Source: Nissolia schottii (taxonomy: Eukaryota; Streptophyta; Magnoliopsida; Fabales; Fabaceae). From it: a stretch of DNA of 64,000 nt. The stretch's first letter is position 1. Each line of letters starts with the position of its first letter. This document shows positions 12,673-25,999 of the stretch, in pieces. The stretch spans positions 541,428 through 605,427 of the forward strand of contig QANU01094832.1 of the NCBI GenBank assembly GCA_003254905.1, given 5' to 3'. A model generated the notes under the pieces. The model was not told where the DNA came from, searched no databases, and saw only the letters and a list, made by a program, of their open reading frames with translations. The translations under genes and the position numbers were made by a program.

Positions 12673-15600
12673 ATGTCTGGCCCTGTGGCCACAGTTGGTA
12701 ATTCGGATGGAGCAATTTCCCTTGCAGAGAGAACAAAATCTCTTGATGCCATCTCTGAGATAGACCGAATAGTCTTACCGACAAATGGAGAATCTGGCCA
12801 TTCCTCTGAGATCGCAGGCTTTCGAGTCGGGGAACTCTTGCTCCCTAATGGAGAATCATATTCCGGGTCCCTTCTCGGGAACATGCCGGAGGGTCAGGGA
12901 AAGTATGTGTGGTCAGACGGTTGTGTATATGAGGGCGAGTGGCGACGCGGGATGAGGAACGGAAATGGGAAAATACAATGGCCTTCAGGAGCATTTTATG
13001 AGGGCGAATTCTCTGGTGGATATATCCACGGTACCGGAACATATATCGGCTCGGATAGCCTTACCTACAAAGGCCGGTGGCGACTGAATCTCAAGCATGG
13101 CCTTGGCTACCAAGTTTATCCCAATGGAGATGTATTCGAAGGGTCTTGGATCCAAGGAACACCGGAGGGGCCAGGGAAGTATACTTGGTCCAATGGGAAT
13201 GTGTATTTAGGGAATATGAAAGGCGGGAGAATGTCAGGGAAAGGAACACTCACATGGATGAATGGAGACTCATTTGAAGGTAGCTGGTTGAATGGAATGA
13301 TGCATGGACTTGGTGTGTATACCTGGAGTGATGGAGGCTGCTATGTTGGGACTTGGACGAGGGGTTTGAAAGATGGCAAGGGGACATTTTATCCGAAAGG
13401 AAGCTGCCTTCCATCGGCGCAAGAAGTTTACCTCAACGCCTTGAGGAAACGAGGGCTGCTGCCGGATTTGAGGAAGCAGAAGCAGGTGCATATCCATCAT
13501 GCTGCTTCTGTTGACATGGGGAATATCAAGGTCGGTGAGAGCCAGAGATCGAACCACGTTTCGTCTGATAAGCTCGCCAAGGGGAGCCTGCTGAACCTGG
13601 AACAGTCTCGCAGCAAGAACATCTCGCTCGAGAGGCGGTGGAGCCTCGAGGTATCAATCGAGAAAGTGATTGCGCACGATTCATCAGATTCTTTGCTAGA
13701 TAGCGGAGAGGCTAATGAGAAGATCCCGATTTTGGAGCGCCAGTATATGCAAGGTGTACTGATAAGTGAGGTAGTTTTGAATAATAGTTTTTCGTCGTTG
13801 TCTAGAAGGGCGAAACGGCTTCAAAAGAAACTTGCCAAAGACATTAAAAGACCCGGTGAAGCAATCATTAAAGGTCACAGGAGTTATGATCTGATGCTCA
13901 GTTTGCAGCTTGGAATAAGGTAGAAGGCACTACATTTGGAATCTAACTTTTCTGCAGTATCCATAGTTGTTTTTACATGATTTTCCTTAAGTAATGTAAA
14001 AAGTGATCTTCAATCTATGGTTAGGTATACAGTGGGAAAGATTACCCCCATACAGAGACGAGAAGTTCGAGCATCGGATTTTGGTCCCAGAGCAAGTTTT
14101 TGGATGAACTTTCCTAAAGAAGGTTCTCAGCTGACACCTCCTCACCAATCTGAGGATTTTAAATGGAAAGATTACTGCCCAATGGTTTTCAGGTTAGTAG
14201 GTGGCACCTTTTTTTTATTTTTTATTTTTGGATTATTCATTTCTTTCATGTGGCATTATTATCATTCATCTTCTCACTGGCCATGATATAAACCAATCTA
14301 GTTCTTGTAAGAAGCTCTGGCTCTAGAATTAAGTTGTATTGGCATATTGTGTATATGGACAATAAATGTTTACACTTGTATTTGTATACATCGGTATGGA
14401 AGCATCATTACGGCCCCTTTTTCCTCTCTTCTCTTTCTTGCTTTCAATTTTTTCGTATGGTTGTTATATATGAACTTGTGACTTGTTGCAGAAACTTGAG
14501 AGAGTTGTTCAAAATTGATGCTGCTGACTATATGATGTCCATTTGTGGGAATGATGCTCTGAGGGAACTATCTTCTCCAGGGAAAAGTGGTAGTGTCTTT
14601 TTCCTGTCTCAGGATGATCGTTTCATGATCAAGACGCTTCGAAGATCTGAAGTAAAGGTATGTTCATTTGCATTTGTGCTGATATAGGCACATAAGATTT
14701 CTGCCCTGGCATGGTTATCAATGGTGGTGTGGTGTGTTTGCAGTTCTCTAGTATATTTGTTTTGTGTTTCAATTTCTGATCTGAAAAGAAGTTGCTGTTC
14801 TCTTTATAGTATCCTGTTTCCATGTTGAAGTTTCTTCTTCGTTTTAATTTTGTAGGGTATTTTACGCTTCTAATAATTGTATTTTCTTTTCTTTTCTCTC
14901 TAATAGAACCATTTGTTGATCCAAAAACTGAAAAAGACTCGAGTTCTTAATTAACACTCATTGAATAAACTTGCTGCACATGTTTAGTTATGATATCTTA
15001 GCTTTTTACTTGTTTTATTCAGCAAAGTATTCAACTTGTACTGACCAAAATTTGACTTGTAGGTTCTTCTAAGAATGCTTCCAGACTATCATCATCATGT
15101 GAAATCATATGACAATACTCTCATCACAAAATTTTTTGGTCTGCACCGGATTATACCTTCGAGTGGTCAAAAGGTAATGTGCATTTTTCTGTGCTTGAGT
15201 TGTTTTCTGAAGTATTTATCAATTACTGATAGCATGATTTGCATCTTAGTACTTGCAATCTGAAATACCAAAAGTATGAAATTCTTCATAAAGCAAAGTT
15301 AACACATCAAATATTTGAACCTATCATGCTAGACTTAAAAATCTTTCATGCAAAGCAACTTAATCCACATTCCATTTCATTAGGAGGCTAATATTTGTGT
15401 ATAATTTTCTTTCTTGCAGTTTCGCTTTGTTGTAATGGGAAATATGTTCTGCACAGAACTAAGGATCCATCGGAGATTTGATTTAAAAGGTTCATCCCTT
15501 GGACGTTCTTCGGACAAGATTGAAATCGATGAGAATACCACTCTTAAAGATTTGGATTTGGACTACTGCTTTTATTTGGAACCTTCTTGGCGGGATTCTT

Positions 15601-17296
15601 TATTAAAGTAAGGGCTAGTTGCAAATATGTTCTTTCATCTTTCATTTGCCTTTTTTGTTTTTGATGTGATGAATAGAATAATACATTTCATAACTGGAAT
15701 ATAAAGAAAAAGGAATAAAAACTATTCTCCTTCAACAAAGTACAAACAGAAATATTCAATGGAAACAAATTTAAGTGTGTAACTGCTAGAGTGCTAGCGT
15801 TTGTTTGAGTGCCAAAATTATGATGTAGATAAAGAGACATAGCCGTTAATGGTTTGAATGTTAACATGATCTATGAATTATGTCATCGTCTAATCCATGT
15901 GGCCAACTCCAACTAGTGAACACAGCTTAGTTGTTGTTGTACTGGGTGTTAAAAACTGAGTATCACCTCTTACTCATAATCTTCTGCAGCCAAATTGAAA
16001 TTGACAGCAAGTTTTTGGAAGCACAGCACATAATGGATTACAGCCTCCTTCTAGGTGTTCATTACCGAGCTCCCCAGCATCTGCGCCCTTTCACGTCATA
16101 CAACCAAAGCATAAGTGCAGATGGATTAGCAATTCTCGCGGAAGAAGGTGGGTAGAAAGTTAATGATTTGAATATTATGCTTTATGCTATTGATGTTTAA
16201 GTAACATAAGATGTACATGGCTTGTCAAAAGCTTTGTCTATCATTATGCTTTGAAAGTTTCATCTATGATTTATACTCTTGCTTTTTCTACTTAAACTAT
16301 TTAACCATATAACTGATTAATTTCCAAACATCACCAATGATCAACTGGCAGACCCTTTAGAGGATGAAGTATCTAACTATCCACAAAGCCTTGTTCTGGT
16401 TCCTCGGGGTGCCGATGATAACAGTGTTGTTGTAGGCTCACACATCAGAGGTAGTCGATTACGAGCTTCGGCTGCTGGTGATGAGGAGGTGGATCTACTT
16501 CTTCCCGGCACAGCAAGGTATGAGGATTTCTTCATGATTTTATTAGTCGTGTTAATCTTATCTATCATTTTTAACTTCTTCGGTGCTTCAACTATCCTAC
16601 TATTATGTTCAATTGTTGCACTTCCAAATTCATAATCACTCCTTGCATGTCCATAAAATGTAAACAAATTTGTCTTACCAGAGATTAATGCTGTAATGTA
16701 GACACCCAGGTTATGGTTACATGCTGAATTGAAACTATTCCTAAAGGAACTTGTCCCCTTTACTCTTTTAACTACATAAGCATTTGTTTTAGCATTGAGA
16801 TCATTAAAAGATTAATTTTGATACATTGTTGCAAAGTGTTTTACGTGATCAACAAATCATATAACATCATACATATAAAACACTTTGAATGATATGACAA
16901 TACATAATTGGACGTTTGTGTAAAAATATTTTACACCAATAGTGCATCAAAATCAAATCCTTTTTATTGTTCCCTTACATCACTGATGGTGTTTCTTTCT
17001 TCATGACTTGTTAAAGCAGGCTACAAATCCAGCTAGGTGTGAACATGCCAGCCAGGGCAGAACAGATTCCAGGAAAGCAGGAAATGCAAACGTTCCATGA
17101 GGCCTATGATGTGGTACTTTACTTGGGTATCATTGACATATTGCAAGACTACAACATGACCAAGAAGATTGAACACGCCTACAAATCTATTCAGTTTGAT
17201 TCATTATCTATCTCGGCTGTGGACCCTACATTCTACTCACGCCGCTTCTTGGACTTCATTCAGAAAGTGTTCCCAACAAATGAAACGCCAGGTTAA
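12673..17296 (+). CDS. PIP5K9: Phosphatidylinositol 4-phosphate 5-kinase with MORN repeats (PIP5K9-like)
   Basis: The enzyme phosphorylates PtdIns4P on the 5-hydroxyl to make PtdIns(4,5)P2, usually at the plasma membrane. Exons: 12673-13919, 14025-14192, 14492-14657, 15063-15173, 15420-15607, 15990-16147, 16352-16517, 17020-17296. All junctions are GT-AG and the total is 826 codons plus stop. Residues about 60-245 are eight or so MORN repeats (G.Y.G.w..g...G.G). A linker follows, then the kinase domain: catalytic-lysine segment MIKTLRR (about 520), [11 protein letters not shown] (about 583-593), [11 protein letters not shown] (about 642-652), the activation loop around [16 protein letters not shown] (about 771) and the terminal [13 protein letters not shown] chose the MSGPVATV start because it resembles the PIP5K9 N-terminus I recall; an in-frame ATG at 12616 would add 19 residues rich in K and N. 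The domain set is complete and no lesion is seen. The subfamily assignment is from memory and supported by the RAB and ankyrin neighbours. Confidence 0.9.
16822..16965. repeat. MITE-like sequence in PIP5K intron 7
   Basis: The words 'gcaaagtgttttacgtgatcaac' and 'gtaaaaatattttacaccaatagtgcat' are related to the 'gtgtaaa..tttttacaccgtcatccaat' MITE family at 29688, 31669 and 42339. The ends are not clear. Confidence 0.35.
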
Positions 17297-17983
17297 AGTT
17301 TGGGGGTGGGGTGAAATTCAACCAGTTTGTTTATTCCAAAAGTGCGAACACTGTCACCTTTTGTGATAATGAGGAGAGTCTGAGATTTGTATTCAGAGAT
17401 GGATGTGAAGTTTGATTCATTAAGTGGATAGTATAGGTCTTTTTATCCTCGACGAATGTGCAAGGGTTTAAGACCCAAGTTTGGCTTCTTCTATCCCTTT
17501 ACATGCATTCCCTTAGCAAATCTGTTTATTGCATTCTTGTTTCGGGCCAAATAATTTCTCAATTGACTACAATCTGGCAGCCTCGTTGATGCTTCAACTT
17601 CATTGTATATATTATTGCATGTTCTCATTCTGATTTGCTAACAGTAATGTGATTCAATCAAAGCATGAACCATATATACTCTTGCACTTCAAACCAAAAA
17701 TTTTCAGACCATACCAAGAAATTTAAGAATCGAATTTTGTGCTACATTATATGGTCAGTACACAAAGGGAAAAAGTACTAAATACCATATGATTTAATAC
17801 AATAACATCTTAATTTGTAAAATTGAAAAAATGACAGTTTACAGTGCAAGGGTTTTGGAGTAAAGCTTATTAAACCCAAAACTCCAATATCAACATATTA
17901 TGGTCCTCATCGAATTTGGGCATCTTGCAACTATTCCTTTTAACACTTCCAATGACAGTCACCATACTGCCTCAGGGCCTGAC

Positions 17984-20900
17984 CTACTGTCCCATGTTAG
18001 GGGGAGGTGGCGGTGGACGGATACCCTGGCTCTGCATTTGTTGGGATGGAAAACCTTGTGGAGGTGGCGGCATTGATGGAGGCCTGGCACCCATGTTGAA
18101 ACTCGCACCGCCGCCAACTGGGGGTGGGGGAGGGATAGATGGCATTCCACCGGGAGGTGCAGGTCTAGGACCATTGGCCATAGGAGGTGGGGGTGGCAAT
18201 GATCCCGGCATTGGTGGTGGAGGGGCTCTAGGTGCACCAGGAGGTAGACCTTGTGGAGGAGGAGGAGGTGGTGGTGGAGCTTGTGGCGGTGGCGGCATAG
18301 GCCTTGGAGGAACACCGGGTGCCGCTGTACCATTGGCTGTAGAGGGAGGCGGTTGTGGTTTGTTTGCCTCTGGTGGCTTCGTTTTAAAATACAATTGCAG
18401 CTGCACACAAGTATCAATTAACATCAGTGGCAGATCGCAGAAATTAAATATCAGTAATGCACACCACATAAACAAAATGAACAAAGGAAATATAGCAAGG
18501 AAGAAAGAAATGATCAGTCTAGTTCTGCTGCTAAATGCTTGAATCACTAGTTTACACTGATAATAGCATCGACAAAAAATTAAATAGCAAGAACTTGGAT
18601 ATACTTTGGTAACCTCCTCTTTGGTAGATGTATTAGGCAATGTCACTCGAGTATCGTGCCACTTTTTTGGACAAAGGTCCTCTAAAGTGAGGATCTCACT
18701 TATGAGAATCTCAAGTTAAGAGGGTAAAGTAAGTGGTTTTAACATTGGATCAATAAAGTGAAAATGGATCCTACCTCCTACTTTATTGATCTAAGGGTGC
18801 AACTCCATCGGGTTGAAACCCTTCACTTAATTGATTTAAGGGTGGAACCCTCACTTACTTTAGAGGTTCCAAATCTCACTTTTTTACATTGAATGTGTGA
18901 TACCTAATGTACACTGGCTTGCAGCCTACAATTGATCATCATGTATTATAGGTGTTACTTCATTTTCTTTAAAAAAAAGTGAATAGCTCTCTTTAATTTG
19001 ATGCTCCCAGATCACATTTCACATTTGTTTTCCATTTTAGAGAAGCATTTTGTGTTCGCTTTTCAGAAGCAGATATTCCCAGTTACAAACAAAACATGTA
19101 CTTGGATAGATAAACTTTTCCATCAAACAAAGGAACCAGGGAAGTTCGGAGTTACTAACTGTGAACATCTTTGAATCTGGATCCCAGTGTGAGAAAAACT
19201 TTGGAGTGGACTTATCAATCTCTGTGCTAGGGACCTGAAAATGTAGATTAATCAGCACAAAAAGTAAATTTTCACAATTTCAAAACAAATGGAATCTAGG
19301 TCCAATAACAAAAGTCAAAAGAAATGGACTAAAAGGATAAGCAAAAGCAATTATTTACCTTGAAAGCAATTATTTCATATGGTTCAGCCGCAAACAAAAG
19401 ATACTGATATCTTTTATCAAATGGTTGCACCCTCTGTGCAAGTAAAAATGTGCCCAAAGAAAAACAATAATTAGCTCATGGCTTTACTGACAACAAAAGC
19501 AATAGTGCAATTTGGACTTCAAAACACACAAATAAGTAAATAAAGCACAGTCCAACCTGCTCATAAGAAGACATAAATCGGTGCCTTGGCTTTGTGAGGT
19601 CTTCAATCTCAGGATATTCAATCTATATTAATGGACAGTGGAAAAATGATATAATCATAAAATGTTAGAAGAATGTAAGTTGAGAAAGTTATAGAGGAGA
19701 AGGGGAGGGAGACAGAGCAAAAAAGATAATGCAAAGGAAGACCTGGAAAAGCAGAGATCTTTGCTTTGTCTCTGGATCATATTGCTTAGTCACCCGGTAG
19801 CCAGGCCGACCAATCTTGACTGCCAACACATGAAATATTTATGCGTTACGTTTTCAAACTTTTTTAAGAATAAGTAGTAACTCTTGCCCTTAAATCAACC
19901 AAAAATTAATATTGACTACATCTTTGATCTTACGTAACATTTGCACAAAACCAGCCAATTAATAAGTACTTAACCAATCATATCAGTATATAACATAAGA
20001 ATCTCATCTAATATATCATCATCATCACACCATTATCTAATGCCAACATTTCTTAGTTCTCTTGTACCTTGTCCCAATGATTTCAAACACATATCTTGTT
20101 GAAAAGTTTAAGTTAAATCTCCATAAATCAAAACCTCTTGTTTTCCAGAGTGAAGTTTCACATCCTTAAAAATGGACTTACATATTGCTTACCCTAATAA
20201 AATATGAATTTATACAATGAAACACACAGAGCAATGCAGAAAATCCCAACCATCAACAAGTGTTCCTTGAGTTTAGCTACTATTAATAATCCAAAAAACC
20301 CACAAAGGTAAAGTTTGGGATGCCATAGAATAGAAATTCTACAACAAGAGCAAAAAACTGTTTTGGGCTTATTCAATCACTTCGGACAATGACATGCATG
20401 AGCTGGGATGCTATAAATTACAAATATTGACTTTTCAGAGTCCACCCTCTATATCTCTTACAAGCAAGACAAGCATCGTCTACAAAGGCACAAGGGTACA
20501 ACAAAACTCAATACTAAATGTCATCAACAGGGAAAACTGAAAGTGAAAAAAGGTAAACAAAAAAAGTCCAATCTCTTTACCATTTTCAACATCATCCTCA
20601 AATTTTCATCAAGTCCCTAAATGTTTTCAACCTCAAAACAACTAATTACATAACAACAACCGAACCTTATCCCACTAGATGAACTGTGCTTCATGAATCA
20701 GACAACATGTTCCCACCATTAGCTGCATCTAACACTCAAACCATCAAATCTAAACCTTTATTAATACTAGTTCAAAACTATTTACAAGACATCACATCAT
20801 AATCAGCATAGGATAACATCACACAAAACTTCAAAATTAAAATCATAAGCTTCAGACAACTATAATTACTGCAATAAAATGATTCGAAAGCTACAAATTC

Positions 20901-21594
20901 AGCTCAATCAACACAAAGAAAGAGACCTGTTTTGCGAACGGAAACTTTGCGCTTGTGAGGTTGAGGCTGAGCCGGTGCGTCCTTGGCCTCGCGAGCAGCA
21001 CGCTTTGCCAAATTGGTCTGGTGGCGCTTCCCCTGCGTGTGCGCCAAGTAGTTCCCTTCGTTGTTGTGCAGAGTAAGGCAAAGCTTGCATTCATAGCTGA
21101 ACAAAATCAACAATGAAACCGCAAGAAGAGAGAAAAATCAAGTAAACCATCAAAATCGTCCCCCAATGTTGGCATCAACTATCAAGTTCGTCCCCAAAGT
21201 ATGGAAATTCGTCTCTAAAGTTGCCAAAAGTCGATTAAATTAGTCTTTGAACATCAATTTGATCAACTTTCGGCAACAATGAGGAACGAATTTGATGATT
21301 TTCATACTTTGACAACGAACTAGATTGATGCTGCCAACATTGAGGACGAATTCGATGGTTTACTCGAGAAAAATCAGAAAGAATTGAAGATTCTAGGGTT
21401 AGGGTTTTGGGGGAATTATTACGGTTTCGTGTTGTTGTTTACCTTCCGAGATGGTTGCGCATGAAATAAGGGTCTTTGGCGAGATCGATGGTCTCGAGAG
21501 CGAGTCGCCGGAGACGCTCGCGGCGGTCGATGGCTTCGTTCTGGGCGGAGGCGGCGCCGCCGCTCCCTGGCTTCGAACCCCATTCTCGATCCAT
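17984..21594 (-). CDS. SF3A2: Splicing factor 3A subunit 2 (SF3a66/PRP11 type)
   Basis: SF3A2 is a subunit of SF3a, which joins the U2 snRNP and helps it engage the branch site in the nucleus. Exons on the minus strand: 21594-21443, 21096-20927, 19819-19743, 19622-19557, 19433-19359, 19234-19160, 18400-17984. They give 343 codons plus stop, all GT-AG. The N-terminus MDREWGSKPGS is followed by the conserved 'AIDRRERLRRLALETIDL' region. A matrin-type zinc finger has Cys54, Cys57, His70 and His76 (YECKLC ... HTQGKRH). Next come KIGRPGYRVTKQYDP and the 'WDPDSKMFT' segment of the conserved core. The last exon (from about residue 206) is a proline-rich tail with poly-Pro runs of up to eight, typical of this subunit, ending NMGQ. 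Its complement gives a glycine-rich shadow frame, which is not a gene. The 3' end is about 690 bp from the convergent PIP5K stop. Two inverted-repeat MITEs sit in its introns. Confidence 0.93.
18665..18888. mobile_element. Inverted-repeat MITE in an SF3A2 intron
   Basis: The left end 'cctctaaagtgagg...tctcact' pairs with the right end 'ccctcacttactttagaggttcc...ctcac' as an inverted repeat. The centre has matching 'ttattgatctaaggg..gcaac' and 'ttgatttaagggtggaacc' words. There is no coding capacity, and the size fits a MITE. I could not define target duplications. Confidence 0.55.
21141..21365. mobile_element. MULE-type MITE (225 bp) in SF3A2 intron 1 with 11-bp target duplication
   Basis: The ends AGTAAACCATC and GATGGTTTACTC are inverted copies. 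The arms (about 105 bp each) pair through 'aaat/ttcgtcc', 'caatgttggc', 'caaagtatg', 'gttgcc.aaagt' and 'gactaa'. The 11-mer GAGAAAAATCA occurs directly before (21130-21140) and directly after (21366-21376) the element, a target duplication in the 9-11 bp range typical of Mutator-like elements. It lies inside the first intron, between 21443 and 21096, and leaves both splice sites intact. Confidence 0.85.
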
Positions 21595-21899
21595 CGCTAA
21601 TGCCTACTTACGCAGTCACTGATGCTAGCTTTGCTGCTACTGATTCTTTAGAACGTTGTTGTTGTCACGAGAAAGAGCAAAAGAGGAACCGGGAACTCAA
21701 CTTTGGGCTTTTCCAATTGGGCCTTGGCCCAGAATCTTCGATTTGAATGGTAATTGGGCTTTTGTGGCATGAATAATTGGGCCACAACTACGTTTTTTAA
21801 GTGAATTTTCAAAAATGGAAATTCTATTTTTTTGTATCAAAAGAAAATGAAAAATGTATACTTTTTTTCAGCTAAGGCAGTGAAAGGGAGAATAATAGT

Positions 21900-24205
21900 C
21901 GAATCTTGGAATCCCAGTTTATGGGATGTAGGACCAACCACTAAGTTGTGGCTCAACGACAAGAAAATGAAAAAATTTTAATGACATGAAAATTGAGTTG
22001 TGCATTTTGGACGAAAGCTTTTTTTTTTTTTTTTTAAAATTTTGGAGAACAAGATTGACTTTCAAACTTTTAATCACTAACTTTTAATGGGTAGTGACAT
22101 AAATGATATAAAAGCAAATGTTACATGATTATTAGTATATTTAAGAGGCAATAAAGTCTGATCTATTGACAAGTGTTAGTTCATCACAAAATGACAAGTT
22201 ATGATTTGAATCTAAGTTAAAAAAGTTGTTTACATTTAAATATCTCATAATAATCAAAATTTCACTTATTTTTATTTGTAAACAACTAAAATGAAAACTA
22301 AATCAATAAATAAGTCTGTCCATAATTAATAACTTTGCTAAACAAATACCCTTTGTTTTATTTTTTTTTATCTAGACCACTTGGATGACAAAGTTATTCC
22401 ATAAAAGATTTAATATAAGATTTGAAGTCAAGATTTCTAATTTAATTTAGAACAGTTCCTTACCAACTGATGTATGTGTTCGTCGCAAAAGAAATAGCCT
22501 TTTATTGTTTAGTTGAACACATTCATTCAATGTTGTAAATCAATTTTACTCTCATTTCATTAATTAAGCTCAACAATGTTGGGTCGTTTATTCCATCAAA
22601 GAGTTTCTTTATTTCTATCTATCTATGAGAAGGGCTTTTCCATGGCAAAGTAAAACATGATTCGTTGATCTTTCGTCAATGGAAAGTAGCAGCTGAGAAA
22701 AGAAAGTGTCCTTGGAAAAGGGAACATTTTTGGGGTTCAAATTAAGTTACAAAACATGTAATGAAGGAAGGAAATTGACCCTTCCACTCAAATCTAAAAT
22801 TGGATTTTTTTTTAATTATTATTTTTTTGACCATTCAATATATTGGTTGAGGCCCCGTTTTTCTTTTATAGTGCCACATCATCTCATGGGCCAACGAGTC
22901 ACTTTGTGTCTTCCATAAAATTATTATTCAATCATGGAATATTAAGTGATTTATGTTTTGTTTAATGATAAAATGATGTTTTAAATAAAAGTGTTAGTCC
23001 TAATACTAAGTAAAGTTAAAATAAAATTTGAATTCTCTTGTTTTGTTTTAATATGATCATGTTATGTTAGGAAAAATATATATACAAACAATACTTTAAT
23101 TATGTGAAACTCTCTTAAAATATAAAGTTTATAGGTTCTTCCCTTTTTTTTTATACATTTATATGACCAAATTTTAAGCGTTTATATCTTTTATCTTAAT
23201 ATGAATGATTATGTTAAAAATAAACCTGAGAAGATTTTAATCTACTTAAAATATTAAAAATATTAGTATGTGAAGTAAAATCGAATTTAATGCTTCATAA
23301 TCATAACCACGCAATAATTTTTGTTGAAATTTCATGTATCTTCACCCGGATTAGGCTTGGTTTTTGCTAGAGATAAGAGTAACCCCATATTGTAGAGTCA
23401 TATACACATCCCTTACGTGTACCAAGAAAACAATAGCAATTTATTTATATGTCTATATGTTTCTTCTAGATTGCAATATCAATTTTTTTTAATATAAGCT
23501 ATTAATATCTAATAAAGTTCATTGAATCCGATTAATTTTAGCTTGGCAACTCATTACTATAGGGATAAAGTTCTTTTAACATTAATTATTTTTAAGTCAC
23601 AATACTCAATTTTGAACCAAGGTTAAACTCTTGAAGTAATTCATTGAGTTTATAAGTTATATTTTCATTTTTACTATACAAAAACATGCATGTATGTCAA
23701 TCTTAAAATTAATATTTCTACAATTAATCAACAATTTGCTGTCATTCACTATAATTAAATTATAAAATATGTGGTACACAACTTGGGCAGACGTGAGAGT
23801 ATTTTAATTTTAGTTTCGGTTTATTTTTATATTTTGTTTAATCATTAGCATGTCCCCATTCTAATATTCTATCAATTTTAATGTGGACAATCATCAATAT
23901 ATAGCTTAACGTGATTCTTCTGAAAATAAACAAATCGATAATTTAATACCAAACTATGATGAGTTTCATAACAAATCGATAATTTAATGATAGTTCTTAC
24001 ACGTGCAATCATATAATAATATTAATAGAATATAATAATTTTTCCTTTTGGTTAATTGTTGTGAATAAAATAACAAATTAAGGCAAATTCATCTAACTCA
24101 CTAATGGTAATAGTAATAGTAATTTAATAGTAAAATTAAAGTAGACCTACGATAATAAATCATGACACTTGGAGCATAAGTTATCTAAAGATTAATTTTA
24201 CATAA
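21900..24205. other. Intergenic DNA between SF3A2 and the RABC2 gene
   Basis: No gene is recognised. The stretch is AT-rich, with occasional poly-T and poly-A runs. Confidence 0.5.
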
Positions 24206-24209
24206 AATA

Positions 24210-24713
24210 AAAAATAAATATGTTTCGATTCCTAAAAATAAATTTGCAATTTGGTTTAGGTTCTTAAAAAAAATATTTTTTTTTATTTTAATCCAAACAT
24301 ATCATAAATTACATGATTTTAGTTTTTGTTTTAGCGAGACTATGTGATTTTAGTCATTGTCATTAGTGGAACTCTATTAAATAATGTAACTAACAGTGTC
24401 ACATCAGTAGTGTCACCTAAGAAAAATAAGCTCATCCGATTCATAACACGGTCTAAACTCGACTCATAAATTGCTACTTGACCAGATTTTGAATGGTGAG
24501 TGAGTCATTAGTTAAAGGTAATTTCAGGTCAAATGGCAAGTTATGAATTGGGATATGGATCATACATTAGTTAGTGAGCTAAAGTTATTAAAGTTTCATT
24601 AATTATAATGATTAAAATTATGTAATTTATAATATGTTTGGACTAAAATTAAAAAAAAATTAAGAATCTAAAATGAATCTCAAAAATTTGTCCAAACCTA
24701 AAAAATATTTAAG
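24210..24713. mobile_element. Non-autonomous inverted-repeat element (about 500 bp)
   Basis: The left end 'aataaatatgtttcgattcc...' matches the reverse complement of the right end. Both then share 'ttaggttc/tttgg', a poly-T run with 'attttaatccaaacatat.ataaattacat.attttag', and 'gtagtgtcac'-like inner words. The style is the same as 6727-7182. No coding capacity. Confidence 0.65.
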
Positions 24714-25330
24714 TAAAAAAGAAAACATATTTTTAACAGAAAACTAATAAATTGGTGAGGAAAGATAGGATTGTGGGATGAGAAAGAAAGACATGCATTA
24801 CTCTGTTTTATGAAAAACGGCAAAGTTTTAGTTATACCTCATGGCAAGTATAGTAAAAAATATTATGGCTATTTAACCTTAAAAAGGTATAGTAGTAATA
24901 TAAGAGGAAAAAAACAAACAAGATTCGGGCGAAAAGAAAAAAGCAAATATAACACTGCTTGAATTGAATGTAGAGAAGAACGAACATTGCTTTGAGAGTA
25001 AACCATTCCAAATCCAACCGTCATGGTCACACGTGGGGCATAGACTTTAGTGCAAGAGCCTGATATTAAGGGAATAAAACAGCGCCGCAGAAAGTTTGGG
25101 AACTTCAAATAGCAAAACTAATAATAATGTGATCGATGAATAAGTGAATTAGATTAATATAATGTGTCGTAATTATAACTCCATATGTATTATATTACTA
25201 ATAGTATTTTTTTTTGAAAAAATATAGCTTCATTAAGTGGTTAACTATATCATTAAAGTGGTTAAATTAATTGACTTTACTTGCTTGAATGATGAAAGTC
25301 ACCTTTCATGTGCAACTAACTTAAATAAAA

Positions 25331-25999
25331 ATGGGTAAACAACCCTTTACCCTCTTGCATTATTATTCTTGTGCACTTAACCCTTTAACATTTAAAAATG
25401 TGAATTTCACCACCCTAAGATTTTTTAATTATTCAAAAAAGGTTTTCTTTTACTTTTATGGATAATATTACGCTTTTCTTTAAAAAAAAATCTCATACAT
25501 CTTCCCTAATTGTCCATCTCCTTCTTTTCTCATCACAATCACTGTCACCGATGAGTTTAATCCTAGTTAGAGCTCGTGTCAACTAGTGACCGCCTCTCTA
25601 ACCATCGTGTTGGTATCAGCCACATCGTCCTCTTGAGGCAAGTACAAACCAAGCTTGCGAAGGAAAAGTGTCACATCTTCTTTTCCTTCACGAAGTGCTT
25701 GCCTCAAGAAGACGATGTAGTTGATGCCTACATGGTGGTTGGAGATCAGCTCCAGCTAGAATTGAACTCAGTAGCAGCAGTGGTTGTGGTGAGAAAAGGA
25801 GATAGACAACGAGGGGAGATGTGTGAGGATGAGAAAGAATTTTTTTTTTTTAAAAAAGGGGAAACTTTGTCCATAAAAGTAAAAGGAAGTCTTTCTTGAA
25901 CATTTAGGAAACCTTAGGGGTGGCGAAATGCACATTTTTAAATGTTAAGTTAAATGTATAAGAGCAATAGTACAAAGGAGTAAATTGTTTTTTACCCAT
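25331..25999. mobile_element. Foldback element with near-complete palindromic structure
   Basis: The ends ATGGGTAAAC and GTTTTTTACCCAT are inverted. The arms pair through 'taacatttaaaaatgtg', 'ttc.ccacccctaag', 'cttttacttttatggac', and at the centre through 'atcgtcctcttgaggcaag' (25627-25645) with 'cttgcctcaagaagacgat' (25699-25717) and 'gaaggaaaag' with 'cttttccttc'. Transcription would make a long hairpin RNA. The 107-codon frame inside (25576-25899) is a by-product with no recognised domain. Confidence 0.75.

Noticed and set aside
17916..18542. 208-codon glycine-rich plus-strand frame
   Set aside because: It is the complement of the proline-rich last exon of SF3A2, whose splice sites and conserved domains are clear on the minus strand.
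25576..25899. 107-codon frame
   Set aside because: It sits in the centre of a palindromic foldback element, starts and ends within the arms and matches no family.
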